DNA from: Cacajao melanocephalus
Lineage: Eukaryota; Chordata; Mammalia; Primates; Pitheciidae
Assembly: GCA_963573385.1 (NCBI GenBank)
Contig: CAUYLG010022082.1
Coordinates: forward strand, 1-64,000
Length of the DNA: 64,000 bases
Direction of reading: 5' to 3'
In this document: positions 27,694 to 40,504 of the stretch, in pieces
Numbering within the stretch: the first letter of the stretch is position 1
How the letters are laid out: each line of letters opens with the position of its first letter
Notes under the pieces: generated by a model
The model's database searches: none
What the model was told of the DNA's origin: nothing
The model's input: the letters and a program-made list of their open reading frames with translations, nothing else
Position numbers and translations under genes: made by a program

Positions 27694-29220
27694 CATCTGC
27701 AAAATAAATCTTCAAAGCTCTTTCCTTCACCAATATTAACGTATTTTAAAGCTCTGCATCTTAGGTTCAGCCTTAAACACAGGGGTTTCTTTCAGGAGAA
27801 AAACTCATCAATGTCATTACCAGCGCAAGACAGAAAGCAAAATGTAAACTACAAATATAGGAATGAAATAAAATGTTACATGAAGAAAGGACAAGGCAAA
27901 AAATGTGTAACCCATTTCACTAGCTGTAAAACAAAATATTAAAATAACTCTTAGATATACTGGTTGTTACATGGGGAGGGGTATGGGTGAATTAAAAAGT
28001 TACTCTAATTTAAACAAAATTAATAAAGAAATGTTCTGCATGAGTTTTTTTCCCCTGCTTCTACTTCTAATCATTTATCATGCAAATGAAAGCAGTAACG
28101 GAAAATGTAAAGAAAACAAATTCTGCAATATACTGAAACTCGTATCCAGCAAGAGATAAGATTGAATATCAGAAAGGAGTCTGAAAATTAGCTGTCTGTA
28201 CAATAACTGGGAGGGAAAATGGTTTTATTTAGCCTAGAGGGATTTTTTTGTAGCAAACTGACTAAATTAAAATCCAGTCTATTAAATCCAGTATCATACT
28301 AGAAAATGCCTTTTCCTTGCACTTTTAGATAAATTTTCATTGATCTCATTTTACGTATGATTACATTTTTAATGAGTTATGCAATATTTCCAGGCTAATT
28401 TTAAATCCCCTCTCTCCTCTCCCCCTTCCACTTACTGCTTGCTGGATTAACATTTCTGATAAATTGTTGGACCAGAAAGAAGGAGCATTACCAAGATGAA
28501 ATAAATTACTTCCATTTTTTGCAGCTCTAAAGTGATAATAGGAGAATACAAATGCCCACTGTTTAATTATGCTACATCTTCCAATTCATTTCAAAAAAAC
28601 AATTTTTTTATTTTTATGTAATTAGCATGTTACCTTATATTCATTATAAATAACCCTGCAGGGTATATAGTCTGTTAGAATTAAAAAATTTCACCCTGAC
28701 ATTGATCAGGTAAACTTGGTGTACGGACATCTTAAAAAGGAATGGCCAGGAAGCAATTCATAGTATAAAACGGAAGTGGAGATGACTGGAAAGCCCACAT
28801 GCTGATAAATAGTTACTTTTTAAAAGATTCATATTATTTAAAATTAGCCTTCAAGCAAAATAAAAAATAATACTGTACATAAGTGTTTTAAAGAGATCCA
28901 TTCTTGTATGGGATGGGAGGCTGGGGGAGTTCCTTGAGTAGAGTCTCCAATATAAGAAAAGTAAGGTCACTTTTCTCTATCTGCATCTTCAGATCTACAT
29001 GGCAAGAGCAGAGATGATTTGATGGGAGCCACTGGAATTCCAGCCTCTATTTAAGAAAGGACGTCAGAAACCATTAAAGTTGGGACCAGTGACCAAGACA
29101 TTTGCAAGAGTTCCTAAACATCTGTGATTTCCCCCCATTTAGTTATTTTTATAACTCCTTGTCTGATTTTTTGAAATGACTAAGAGCAAAACTTTTTAAA
29201 TAAATTAAACTGTCTAATTC
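27694..29220. other. AT-rich intergenic DNA
   Basis: About 1.5 kb without recognisable repeats or frames above 62 codons. This is among the cleaner single-copy stretches of the window. Confidence 0.55.
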
Positions 29221-31545
29221 AATGACAGATGATTAAAACAAATAAAATTCAGCACTATGGTGCCTTAAAAGTATGGGCCTTGACAGACTAAAATTAAATG
29301 TATGAGAAAAAATTTACCAGGCAAATACTAATCAGAAGGAAGTTGGTGGATGGTATAGTAATTTCAGAAATATACACACATGCACATATGCACACACATA
29401 CATAAATGCAAATGAGCACACACACATACACAAAGCATTAACTTGTATGCTCCTAACACAATATAGCTTCAAAATATAGAAATTTAAAGCTGACAAAAAT
29501 TTAAAGGAAAAAATGATAGAGGAAATGACAGAGAAAAGATTGAATATATTAAGGGAAGACATGAAAGATATAAAGAAAAAGGACACAAATTGAATTTCTA
29601 GAGATGCAAACTATAATGTTTGAGATTAACAATATACCAAATAAGATTAACAGGAGATTAGACAAAGCAAAAGAAAAGACTGGTAAGCTTCAAGACATAG
29701 CAATGTGTCTATAAACTGGAACTATTCAATGGAACACCAATTGAAAAAAATTAAAAGACAGGAAAAAATGAAGAAAGCATTAGTGAACTATGAGACAGCC
29801 TCAATGGCTGAATACAATGTAATTGGCATCCCTAAAAGGATGCAGAGGTGATAAATACTTAAATAAATAATTAATAGCTGAAATTTTTCCAAATTTGATA
29901 AAAACTATAAGCCTATGAATCCAAGAAGCTCAATGAACTCCAAGTATAAGAAACAAAAAATTAAGGCATGTCATAATCAAACTGCTTAATGCCAGCAGTA
30001 AAGAGAAAAATGTTAAAAGCAGCCAGAGAGGAGAAAAAAAGACATATTGTAAATAGAGAAATAAAGAGGAAGACAGATTTCTCTCGGGAAACAATATAAG
30101 CTACAAAATGGTGAACCAACATCTTTAAAATATTGGCTGGAATATAGGGGAGAAAATCAGTGAAAACTGCTAAAAAATGAAGATGAAATAAAAACATTTT
30201 CCAGACGTAAATATTGAAAGAATTAATCACCAGAAAACTGACACTATCAAAAATAATAGATAAGTGCTTCAAAGAGAATACAAGTGAAACCAGATGTACA
30301 CAAATGAAGTAAGAATTCTATAAATAGAAACCACAAAAGTAAATATAAATAATTTTTTTTAATTTAAATCTCTTTAAAAGATAATCAACAGCTTAAAGCA
30401 AAAATAACAGCAATGTATTGTAGAGACTTTAACGTGTAAAAGTGAAACGTGTGATCACAATAGCACAAAGGCCAGGAGGGGAAGGAGAAACGAAAATATT
30501 ATTATTGTAAGGTTTTTATACTATAAGTAGTGCAAAGTCACTTGAACATAGACTATAATATTTTAAAAGTATATAATATAAACTCCAAAGCAACCAATTA
30601 TTTTAAAACAGAGCTAATAAGCCAATAAAGTAGAAATACAGAATTATAAGAATATTAATCTAAACAAATACAGAAATAGAGGACAGAAGGAACAAAGAAC
30701 AAAAAAGACACCCAGAAAACAAGTAGCAAGACTTTAGATTCAAATCAATCATATTAATTCATCACATTAAATGTAAATGGTCTAAATACCCAAATTAAAA
30801 GGCAGAGATTATCAGATTAGGAGGAAAGAAATTAACACCTACTCTATGCTGCTACAATTTACTTTAAGTAAAAAGGATGGAGAAATATATTCTATACTAA
30901 CTTAAGCTGAAAGAAAGTGAAAATGGCTATGTTAATATCAGCCAAAGTAGATTTCAGAGCAAAAACTATTATCAGGGGTGAAAAAGGTCATTATATAATA
31001 ATACAGAAATTGGTTTATCAAGAAGACATAAAAGTCACAAATATTTGTGTGTTTAATAACAGAGCTTCAAAATGAAGCAAAAGCTGAAAGGACTGCAAAT
31101 GAAAATAGAGAAATCTACAATTATACCCTAATATTTTCACTCATTTAAATAATTGATAGAAAAAGTAGACAGAAAATTAGTAAAGACATAGAACATATGA
31201 AAAATAATATTAACCAACTTTATTTAACTGACACTCATAGAATACTCCACCCAATGACAGTAGAATATACATCTGCTTCACATGCCTATGGAATGCATAA
31301 GATAGACCATATTAGGGATCATAAAAGAAGTCCTAATAAATTAAAAAAGCATTCAAGTGCTTCTCTGGCCACACTGGAATTAAATTAGAAATCAATAATA
31401 GAAAGATTTCTAGAAAATCCTCAAATGTTTGAAAATTAAATTATACACTTGAATACAATCCATGGGTAAAGTAAGAAATCAAACAGAAATTATACTATAT
31501 TTGGAATTGAGTGAAAATGAAAGCACAACATATTGAAATTTGTAG
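29221..31545 (+). mobile_element. Ancient L1M (L1ME/HAL1-like) fragments
   Basis: Two pieces are seen. 29280-29560 has an endonuclease-region word (GCTTCAAAATATAGAAATTTAAAGC) and an ACAC-rich run. From about 29640 to 31545 come 'aagaagctcaatgaactcca', AAAGCAGCCAGAGAGGAG, 'cattaaatgtaaatggtcta', AAAAGGCAGAGATTATCAGATTAG, CACTCATAGAATACTCCACCCAATGACAG and 'aaatcaataatagaaagatt'. The piece stops abruptly near 31545. No frame is intact. Confidence 0.75.
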
Positions 31546-32597
31546 CTCTAGTATGCACTGTATTTCTTGGAATAAAAAATTTCTTCTAAAACAATGATGG
31601 TAACTAGGATTACATTTGGGAGGCTCATCCAGTATTTTAGGTCTAAGATGCAGTACCAATTTCAACCTTGACCAAAACTCTTCACCCTGGCATTGAAACA
31701 ACAGAACAGTGTCATCATAACTGCCCAACTTTTGTACTCATGGTATAAAAAGATGGAAGTGAACCTCCTTATGATGTTTTTATGATCTTTTTTAGTTACA
31801 CCTCTATTTGTCCTCTCTGAGAAATAAAAGAAAATTATAATAGGATTATAGTATTTAAACAAACACCCAACTCTAACCAATTTCTGGATATATTTGTCAT
31901 TTCTACAAGAGAAACAGGTTTCAGGGAACTGAAGAGTTATATTAAAAATCCAAGCCTGAGACTGAGCAATTTAACTATTTTTTGTGGTAGTGAACAGTAA
32001 ATACATGACCAGAAATATAAAATATTAACATCAAAGTGAAATATAGAAAGGCTCAGAAAGTACTGAGAGCCTAAAGGAATGTAGCAGAGGGTTTAACAGA
32101 CTTTTATAGTCTGTTAAAGCTCACAAGAGAACTCGACAAGAATCTAATGCTCAAAATAGTAAAAGTCAATCTTATATTTGTTTAACTTACTGAAAAATTC
32201 TCTGTCGTCTGGACAGCCACAGTCTAAGACTTCGGCAGTGAAAATGTAATTAAGACATACTAATTTTGGACAAAAAACCCATTAAAACCCAAGAATATGG
32301 AAATGCCTTCCATACCACTCAAGTGGGCAGTATTTTAACATGGAAAGGTAAGATTCATTTGGGGGAAGGGGGGTGGAAGAGGATTGTAGAACTGCAGAAG
32401 TCCTGAAAAATGTTTTTGTTTTTAGGAAATAACAAATCACAAAGCTTGGAAGCAGTTTCCATTAATGGAGACATCTCATATACCTTGTCCCTTTCTGCAT
32501 GCTGAGAACAAGAATAACTATTTCAGGGAAATTCTGTAAGCAAAATTCACAGAAGTTAACAAATCTTGTACAGATGAATTTGACAACAGTTTGAAAT
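31546..32597. other. Intergenic DNA, nothing recognised
   Basis: No repeat or gene is recognised. Confidence 0.5.
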
Positions 32598-32610
32598 AGA
32601 AACTTCATAG

Positions 32611-32893
32611 TAGGGGGATGCTTAATAGATACAAAAATAGTTAGGTACAATGAAAAAGATCTAGTATTTGATAGCGCAAGAGGTGGACTATAGTCAACGA
32701 TAATTTATTGCCATTTAAAAATGACTAAAAAATAGAATGTTTACAACACAAAGAAAGGATAAATGCTTGAGGTAATGGATACCCCATTTACCCTGAAGTA
32801 ATTATTCTACGTTGTATACCTTTATGAAAATATTTCATGTGCCCCATAAATATATCCACCTACCGTGTACCCATAAAAATAAAAAATAAATAC
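32611..32893 (+). mobile_element. 5'-truncated L1 (L1MA-like) 3' end with TSD
   Basis: Contains 'aggataaatgcttgaggtaa', TGGATACCCCATTTACCCTGA, ATGTGCCCCATAAATATAT. Flanked by perfect 13-bp copies of AGAAACTTCATAG (32598-32610 and 32894-32906). Confidence 0.92.
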
Positions 32894-32969
32894 AGAAACT
32901 TCATAGCAGACCTTAAAAAAAAAATCTATCATGTTTCAGTGCAAAAAAACAACAACAAAAAAAAAACAG

Positions 32970-33252
32970 GCCAGGCAGGATGGATCATGCCTGTAATCCC
33001 AGCACTGTGGGAGGTCAAGGTGAGTGGATCACTTGAGGACAGGAGTTCAAGACCAGCCAGGTCAACACAGTAAAACTCCGTCTCTACTGAAAATACAAAC
33101 AAAAATTAGCTGGGTGTGGTAGCACGCACCTGTAATCCCAGCTACTTGAACCTGGGAGGCAGAGGTTGCAGTGAGCCAAGATCGGGCCACTGCACTCCAG
33201 CGTGGGAGACAGAGCCAGACTCTGTCTCCAAAAAAAGAAAAAGAAAGAAAAC
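32970..33252 (+). mobile_element. Alu (S-like), sense, internally deleted
   Basis: A sense Alu starting GGCCAGGCAGGATGGATCATG. The right arm lacks about 30 bp between CCCAGCTACT and TGAACCTGGG (the GGGAGGCTGAGGCAGGAGAA part). The tail is A-rich with interspersed G. Confidence 0.93.
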
Positions 33253-33269
33253 AACAACTTTAAAGTCAG

Positions 33270-33475
33270 TAACCTCTGGTTTCCAATGCTGTCTCTGCCA
33301 ATTATAAGCTGTAAGAATTTGAGCAAGTTTCTTGCTTGCTCAAAGCCCAAGTTTTTTAAATCAAGAAAATAAAGTTATCTTCCTCAGTTGTAGAAAGGAC
33401 TTACTCATGTACATAAAGAACTAAACTCAGTTCTGAGCACATAGTAGGCCTGACGAAATAGTACAAATTATTAAG
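33270..33475 (+). mobile_element. MIR
   Basis: MIR words run in order: CTCTGCCAATTATAAGCTGTAAG, TTTGAGCAAGTTTCTTG, then CTGAGCACATAGTAGGCC near the 3' end. Confidence 0.7.
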
Positions 33476-33795
33476 AATAATTAGGAACATCTTTCCCAAA
33501 GGACCAGAAAATGATGGCTGGAACTAGAAGGTGAATATAAAATTGTTTTTATAAGAAGAACTGAAGATACATGAGGAAATCTAATTTATGAAATTAAATG
33601 GTGCTTCTATGCACAATAGCCAAGATACAGAATCAATCTAAATGTGCATCAACAAATGAATGGATAAAGAAAATGTGGTACATAGACAAATGGAATATTA
33701 TTCAGCTATTTTAAAAGAATGAAATTCTGTCTTCTGCAACAACATTGATGGAACTGGAGGACATTAAGTGAAATAGGCCAGAAACAGAAAGACAA

Positions 33796-34074
33796 GGCCA
33801 GGCATGGTGGCTCACACCTGTAACTCCGGCACTTTGGGAGACTGAGGAGGTGGATCACCTGAAGTCAGGAATTTGAGACCAGCCTGGCCACCATGGTGAA
33901 ACCTCATCTCTATTAAAAATACAAAAATTAGCTGGGTGTAGTGGTGCATGCCTGTAGTTCCAGCTACTCAGGAGGCTGTGGCACAAGAATTGCTTGAACT
34001 TGGGAGGCGGAGGTTGCAATGAGCCGAAATCACATCACTGCACTCCAGCCTAGCTGACAGAGCAAGACTCTGTC
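33796..34074 (+). mobile_element. Alu (S-like), sense
   Basis: A sense Alu inserted at the CAGAAAGACAA site of the L1 3' UTR. Its tail is the purine tract that follows. Confidence 0.95.
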
Positions 34075-34119
34075 GAAAGAAAGAAAGAAAGAAAGAAAGG
34101 AAAGAAAGAAAGAAAGAAA

Positions 34120-34164
<45 letters not shown>

Positions 34165-34256
34165 GACAGAGAGAGAAGGAGGAGGAGGAGGAAAGAGAAA
34201 GAAAGAAAGAGAGACAGAGAAGAAAGAAAAAGAGAAAAGAAAAAGAAAGAAAAAAA
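34075..34256 (+). repeat. (GAAA)n polypurine tract in Alu tail
   Basis: About 182 bp, purine-only except single C at 34167 and 34215. It is mostly GAAA units with a GGA subrun near 34177-34191. The minus-strand 76 and 100 codon frames are low-complexity artefacts. Confidence 0.95.
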
Positions 34257-34679
34257 TCACATGTTCTCATTCATATGTGGACACTATAAAGGTGATCTCA
34301 TGGAGGTAGAGAATAGATGATGGTCACCAGAGGCTGAGGCTGGGAAGGGTAGAGGGGAAGGAGGAACTATAAATGGGTTGGTTAAGGGGTACAAAAACAC
34401 AATTACATAGAAGAAATTAGATCCAGTGTTCCATAGCACAATAGGGTGACTATAGTTAACAATAATTTATTGCATATTTCAAGATAACTAGAAGAGTAGA
34501 ACTGAAATGTTCCTAACACAAGGGAATGATAAATGTTTAAGGCGATGGATATCCCAGTTAATGTGATTTGATCATTACGCATTGTATGCTTCTATCAAAA
34601 TACTACATGAACCCCATAAATATGTACAATTATGATGTATTTACAAATATCAAATTTTTAAAAAATATTAAATGGTGCT

Positions 34680-35251
34680 AATTTAAAGTGAATAATGAGG
34701 CTGTAATAAGTCTTCTTCAAAGACAGCCACCCTCAATACCTCCTCTCCCTGTATAAGCATGTCACTCTGCCTATCCAGAAGTAGAGTCCACTTTCCTTCC
34801 CTTTAATTCGGATTGGCCACACTGTGCCAGATCCATTCCCAGCCTTTGAAGTGTGGTGCTACTGCTTTCCCCATGAACCCCCCTGCAGTGTAAGAGGCCT
34901 CCATGTTGTAAGGAGGCCCAATCTAGCCATTGAAAAGCAACACATGGAGAAGCACCAAAGCTGAGACAGTGAGTGAAGTTTTCTTGGAATTTCCAGCCCA
35001 GCCAAGATGCCACCTAAATGCAGCAACACAAGTAAACTCAGTCAACAGGAAAACCGCCCAGCTGAGTCCAGTCAACCCACAGACCCACAGAATCATGAGA
35101 AAGAAAAAAAAAATTAAGTTCGGGACAATAGATACATGAAACAGAGTCTAAACCTGCCAACTATGAACTGTAATTATCTGCAGCCTAAGACCATCAGAAG
35201 CTGCTAATCAAATCATCTTTCTTCTTTCTCTCTCCCCTCCCCCCTCTCTCT
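34680..35251. other. Intergenic DNA, nothing recognised
   Basis: No gene is recognised. A short pyrimidine run (35219-35252) precedes the next Alu. Confidence 0.45.
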
Positions 35252-35523
35252 TATTTTTTAAGAGACAGCGTCTCACTCTGTTGCCCAGACTGGAGAGCAG
35301 TGGCATAATCATAGCTCACTGCAACCTCAAATTCCTGGGCTTAAGTGATCCCCCCAGCTCAGCCTCCAAGCACCACCATACTCGGCTATTTTTTTTTTTA
35401 TTTTTTGTAGAGACAGGGTCTCACTATGTTGCCAAGACTGGTCTCAAACTCCTGGCCTCAAGCTATCCTCCCTTCTCACCCTCTCAAAGTTCTGGGATTA
35501 CAGGCACCACCCATGCCCAGCCT
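35252..35523 (-). mobile_element. AluJ-like, antisense
   Basis: An antisense Alu with J words (GACAGCGTCTCACTCTGTTG, AGAGACAGGGTCTCACTATG). The 92-codon frame is an Alu translation. Confidence 0.93.
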
Positions 35524-36916
35524 TGTGTTGCCTCTCTTAACAGATTATTAATGGTGTAGGTGCACTAGAAGCTATGATTCCAAAAACAAATTTCTTTGCA
35601 GGGTAACCTCAGATTCACTGATTAGAGGCTGCAGGAAGGGACCCAGCCAGTGAAAAAAGCCAGAATGCTTCTGGTAAAAGGGCAATTCTTTCCTACGACA
35701 GATGAAAGAATGTTTTTTTAAAAACCTTTTCTGACAGAGCTCATAGAAAAACAACTTGCAACTTATGTCTCACTTTCAGGAAATCTGAATTTATTACCAA
35801 AAGCCACTTGGCTAATATTTTTTCTCTCCCTACATAGAACTGATATTTAAGACATAACCACAGTCAGCCCTTTCAAATTCATAATTTCATTGGGTTTTGA
35901 TTTATGGTTTCAGAACATGTTGGACTCACCTCTCTTTTGTGAATAATAAATTAATTACTCTAACTAGCAGCCAATGCCACAATGGCATACAATGGTTCAA
36001 AAACACAAGATTATTCGATACACATGAAGGAGTCCTTGAAATATTTGGCCTTCCTTTTTGTAATTCTCTTTCTTTCCTCAGAGTAACATCATTCTTTGTC
36101 TTTAAATGACTTGGCCGTCTTATTATCACCTTCAACTAATTATGGAATATAAAAAAAGTTTTTCACCTCTTCCCACAAATTTTCTCCCTGACCCATTTCC
36201 CACACACTGTGGCAGGAGATGGTATGAAGAGTAATTCTGGGCATAAAAGCTTTTCAGGTCTTTAATAACATGAACTCACCTCAATTAATTAGGTGAAAAT
36301 ATTTCTCTGATTTGCTGTCTGTGACCTTGCTCTTAATAGCCTTCAATGAAGCCACTGCGGCTTTCACTCTCTACAATTTCAAGACAGTTATTTACTGGTT
36401 TATTCCTTTTACTCCATCATTTATCTTCATAAAAGAAAATCAGTTCTAAATTAAGCAAATTTTAAATAGCAGTTTCTAATAGCCAGGCCAGGAAGACTTC
36501 ACTTTCGATCTCGCTATGACCTGTTTTTACATTCAAAGTAGCATTTATTTTCACACACATCTTCCAAAGAGAATGAAAGAAATTGGCTTGATTTTTTTAA
36601 AATACAGAGACCAAAAATTAAAAAATAAACTTAAGATAAACTTTCATTAAATATTTAGTCGGAGCCAATTACATGCCAGTCATATTCCAAGTTGTGGGAA
36701 TAAAAAGATGAAACAATTCCAACCCTTCCAATATCACGGGTTAATACAGGAACTGACTCTGAACAACAAGCTACATCAAATACTGTAGGAAAGGAAGACT
36801 TCACAATGAAATAAGATGAAGCTGGGGGTGAGAAGGACAAGAACAGAAGCCTGGAAGCACCATGCATCTGCAGGAAATGTTAAGAGTGAGGATGATGATG
36901 AGCAGGTCTGGGAAGG
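35524..36916. other. Intergenic DNA, nothing recognised
   Basis: About 1.4 kb without recognised repeats. Open frames are 70 codons or fewer. Confidence 0.5.
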
Positions 36917-37357
36917 TGTGATGGTTAATACTGAGTGTCAACTTGGTTAGACTGAAGGATACAAAGAATTGATCCTGGCTGTGTCTGTGAGGGTTTTGCC
37001 AAAGGTGATTAACATTTGAGTCAGTGGGCTGGGAAAGGTAGAACCACCCTTAATCTGGGTGGGCGTCATCTAATCAGCTGCCAGAGTGGCTGGAATATAA
37101 GCAGGCAGAAAATGTGAAAAGAGAGAATGGCCTAGCCTCCCAGCCTACATCTTTCTCCCGTGTTGGATGCTTCCTGCCCTTGAACATCAGACTCCAAGTT
37201 CTTCAGTTTGGGAACTCGGACTGGCTCTCCTTGCCCCTCAGCCTGTGGATGGCCTATTGTGGGACCTTGTGATCATGTGAGTTAACACTTAAAAAACTCC
37301 CCTTTCCATATATATATTCCATTAGTTCTGTCCCTTTAGAGAATCCTGACTAATACA
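36917..37357 (+). mobile_element. MLT2-like ERVL solo LTR with TSD
   Basis: The 441-bp element runs TGTGATGGTTAATACTGAGT ... ATCCTGACTAATACA, flanked by a perfect 5-bp duplication GAAGG (36912-36916 and 37358-37362), as expected for ERVL integration. It aligns end to end with the copy at 18829-19309; the difference in length is mainly the shorter TA run. Confidence 0.92.
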
Positions 37358-37384
37358 GAAGGGAAGCTGGATTCACTTTCTAGA

Positions 37385-37807
37385 AAGTGAGACAACAAGT
37401 CACCATGTCCTGGGTGGCTCCAAATAATAGAAACTCATTCCCTAACAGTTCTGGAGGCCGTAAATTCAAAATCAAGGTGTCGGCAAGATGGGCTTCTTCT
37501 GAAGGCTGTGGGGAGAATGTGTTTTGACTTTCTCCTACCTCGTGGTGGCTCTGGGCGGCTCTTGGCATTACTTCGAGTGCAGCCACACCACTCCGATCTC
37601 TTCTGCGTTCTTACATGGTGTCTCTCTACGTGTGTCTTCACGCAGTCTTCTTACAAGGACATCCATTGTGGAAATCAGGGTGTTAACGCCCACCCTAGTC
37701 CAGTAGGACCTCATCCTAACTAATGACATCTGCAGCCACATAAGGTGACATTTGGAGGTGCCAGGTGGACACGAATGAATGTTGGGGGGACACTATGCAA
37801 CCCAGGA
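37385..37807 (-). mobile_element. MLT1 MaLR LTR
   Basis: Reverse-complement MLT1 words: 'cctaacagttctggaggccg', AAAATCAAGGTGTCGGCAAGATGGGC, GGTGGCTCTGGGCGGCTCTTGGCATT, CTTACAAGGACATCCATTGTGG, CATCTGCAGCCACATAAGGTGACATTTGGAGG and AACCCAGGACA. Its 60-71 codon frames have no domain. Confidence 0.88.
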
Positions 37808-38046
37808 CAGATGCTGTGCTGAGTCTAAATGTAATGAGGCTCGTGTTCCCAAGAGCCAATTGTCACAAACCACACTTCACAATTTTTGTCATGTCAATAA
37901 ACAACCCATTCTTCCATGCTGCTTCACTGTATTTTAAATTTTTATTAGGTCAGCTCTCTCCCTCTATTTTTTTTTTTTACTTATATACATTTAAGCATCA
38001 TATCACTACTACAAAAGAAAATACTGCTTGTCATTCTATAAAAAAG

Positions 38047-38500
38047 CAGTCCCTTACCTTTTTGGCACTAGGGTCTGGTTTCATGGAAGACAATTTTTCC
38101 ACGGACCGTAGGTGGACAGGTATGGTTTCAGAATTAAACTATTCCACCTCTCGGAGGCTGCAGTGAGCCAAGACGCTGCCACTGCACTCTAGCCTGGGCA
38201 ACAGAGTGAGACTACGTCTTTAAAAAAAAAAAAAAAAAAAAAACCACTTCACCTCAGATCATCAGGCACATCAGGCATTACATGCTCAAAAGAAGCATGC
38301 AACCTAGACCTCTCACATACACAGTTCACAATAGGGTTTGTGCTCCTGTGAGACTCTAACGCCTCTGCTGATCTCACAGAAGGCAGAGCTCAGGCGGTAA
38401 TGCTCGCTTGCCCACCACCCACCTCTGACTGTGCAGTCTGGTTCCTAACAGGCCACAGACTTGTGCCAGCCCATGGCCCAGGAGCTGAGGTCCCTTGCTC
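38047..38500. mobile_element. hAT-like non-autonomous DNA transposon
   Basis: One end reads CAGTCCCTTACCTTTTTGGCACTAGGG with GAAGACAATTTTTCCACGGACCG. The other end reads GTTCCTAACAGGCCACAGACTTGTGCCAG with AGGTCCCTTGCTC. Between them ATCATCAGGC, CACAATAGGGTTTGTGCTCC and GCTCAGGCGGTAATGCTCGC match the body of a common hAT fossil (GTCCCCAACCTTTTTGGCACCAGGGACCGG type). It is interrupted by an Alu fragment. Confidence 0.8.
38150..38243 (+). mobile_element. Alu 3' fragment, sense
   Basis: Only the last ~70 bp of an Alu (GGAGGCTGCAGTGAGCCAAG ... AGAGTGAGACTACGTC) plus an A tail of about 20. It is a strongly 5'-truncated insertion into the hAT element. Confidence 0.85.
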
Positions 38501-38651
38501 TAAGGTATCCATAAAATGTTTATTGAATTTTTAATGAAAATAGAATTTTAATAATGAAATATACAGCATAATAAATCTGAGTGATTTCTAAAAATGCATC
38601 CCCAAAAATAGATTCCTCAGTGATGAGACTACAACTATTGATGATCAGTTA

Positions 38652-38948
<297 letters not shown>

Positions 38949-39023
38949 TTAATCATTTTGTTTTTCTTTTTTGTATTTCTGCATAATCTCACTTATACAT
39001 GGAATCTAAAAAAGACGAACTCA

Positions 39024-39321
39024 GGCCAGGCACAGTGGCTCACGCATGGAATCACAGCACTTTGGGAGGTTAAGGTAGGTTGATTGATTGAGCCCAGGAG
39101 TTTGAATAGAGCCTGGGCAAAGTGGCAAAATTCTGTCTCTACAAAAAAAGCATACAAAAATTAGCTTGGTGTGCTGGTGGGTCTCTGTACTCCCAGCTAC
39201 CCGGGAGGCTGAGGTAGGAGGATCCCTGAGCGCAGGAGATCGAGGCTGCAATAAGCCATAATCGTGCCACTGCACTCCAGCCTGGGTAATAGAATGAGAC
39301 TCCGTCTCAAAAAAAAAAAAA
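39024..39321 (+). mobile_element. AluJ-like, sense
   Basis: A sense Alu inserted in the L1M at GACGAACTC / ATGAACTC. Confidence 0.94.
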
Positions 39322-39582
39322 TGAACTCTTAGAAGCAGAGAGTAAAATAGTGGTTACCAAAGGGAGCTGGAAAGCAGAAACAAGGAGATGTAGGTCGAAG
39401 CATACAAAGCTTCAGTTGCATAGGATGGATACGTTATAGAACTCTAATGTTTAGTTCTCGAAATCTCAAAATCTAATGTCTACTATCTAATCTATAGTCC
39501 CTCCCGTAGCATTGGGGACTATAGTGAATGATGCCGTATTGAATACTTGAAATTTGCTAAGGCAGTAAATCTTAACTGTTCT

Positions 39583-39634
39583 CACCACACACACGCAACA
39601 CACACACACAACACACACACACACACACACACAC
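39583..39634. repeat. (CA)n microsatellite
   Basis: An interrupted CA run lies at the CTCACCACACACAC position of the L1M 3' UTR, where such runs commonly expand. Confidence 0.95.
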
Positions 39635-39735
39635 CTGTGTGAAAACATGGATCTGTTAATTAGCTTGACTGCGATAATCAGTTCACTTATATATTGAAAT
39701 ATCACACTCTATACCTTAAATATATACAATTTCAA

Positions 39736-40099
39736 TTAAAAAATGTTTAGAAAATTTTGACTTATGGTATTCAGAAATAAAATGAGCCAAAGAAATTTAA
39801 CCTCCTTCACTGATAATGTTGCATAGTGAAAATTAATTCCTAATTAAAATAACAATCACTTCTGCATAACAATCTTTGTCACCAGAAGCCATCTGATCAA
39901 AGCACGAGAAACCTGTTCTACCTATGGGTTTCAAGTATTTGGTAATATATGAAAAATAATGGAAGAAATATTCCTTATATACTCACCCCTGGCACACAAT
40001 TTGAGAAAATCCTTACAAGGAAGGACCTTCTAGCAAGTTCTAGTGTCTCCTCATAATGTTCACAATTGTTGATGAGTTCTTCAGATGGGTTCTTCTTTT
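39736..40099. other. Intergenic DNA, nothing recognised
   Basis: A short unique stretch. Confidence 0.4.
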
Positions 40100-40474
<375 letters not shown>

Positions 40475-40504
40475 TGAATGGGGTTAAAGGGTCCAGCTTG
40501 TAAT

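Larger units (their letters stand above)
33606..34666 (+). mobile_element. 5'-truncated L1M 3' end with TSD, split by an Alu
   Basis: L1 words lie on both sides of the Alu: 'tggataaagaaaatgtggta', GAACTGGAGGACATTAAGTGAAATAGGCCAG, then 'atcacatgttctcattcata', CATGGAGGTAGAGAATAGA, 'ctatagttaacaataattta' and CATGAACCCCATAAATATGTAC. Perfect 13-bp copies of ATTAAATGGTGCT flank it (33593-33605 and 34667-34679). Confidence 0.93.
38950..39735 (+). mobile_element. L1M 3' end, split by an Alu
   Basis: L1M 3' UTR words: ATAATCTCACTTATACATGGAATCTAAAAAAG, then after the Alu TGAACTCTTAGAAGCAGAGAGTA, 'actatagtgaatgatgccgt', TACTTGAAATTTGCTAAG, 'ctgttctcaccacacacacg', GATCTGTTAATTAGCTTGACTG and 'ccttaaatatatacaatttc'. 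Confidence 0.9.

Noticed and set aside
29961..30272. 103-codon minus-strand frame
   Set aside because: It is antisense to an ancient L1; A-rich sense DNA gives long open antisense frames.
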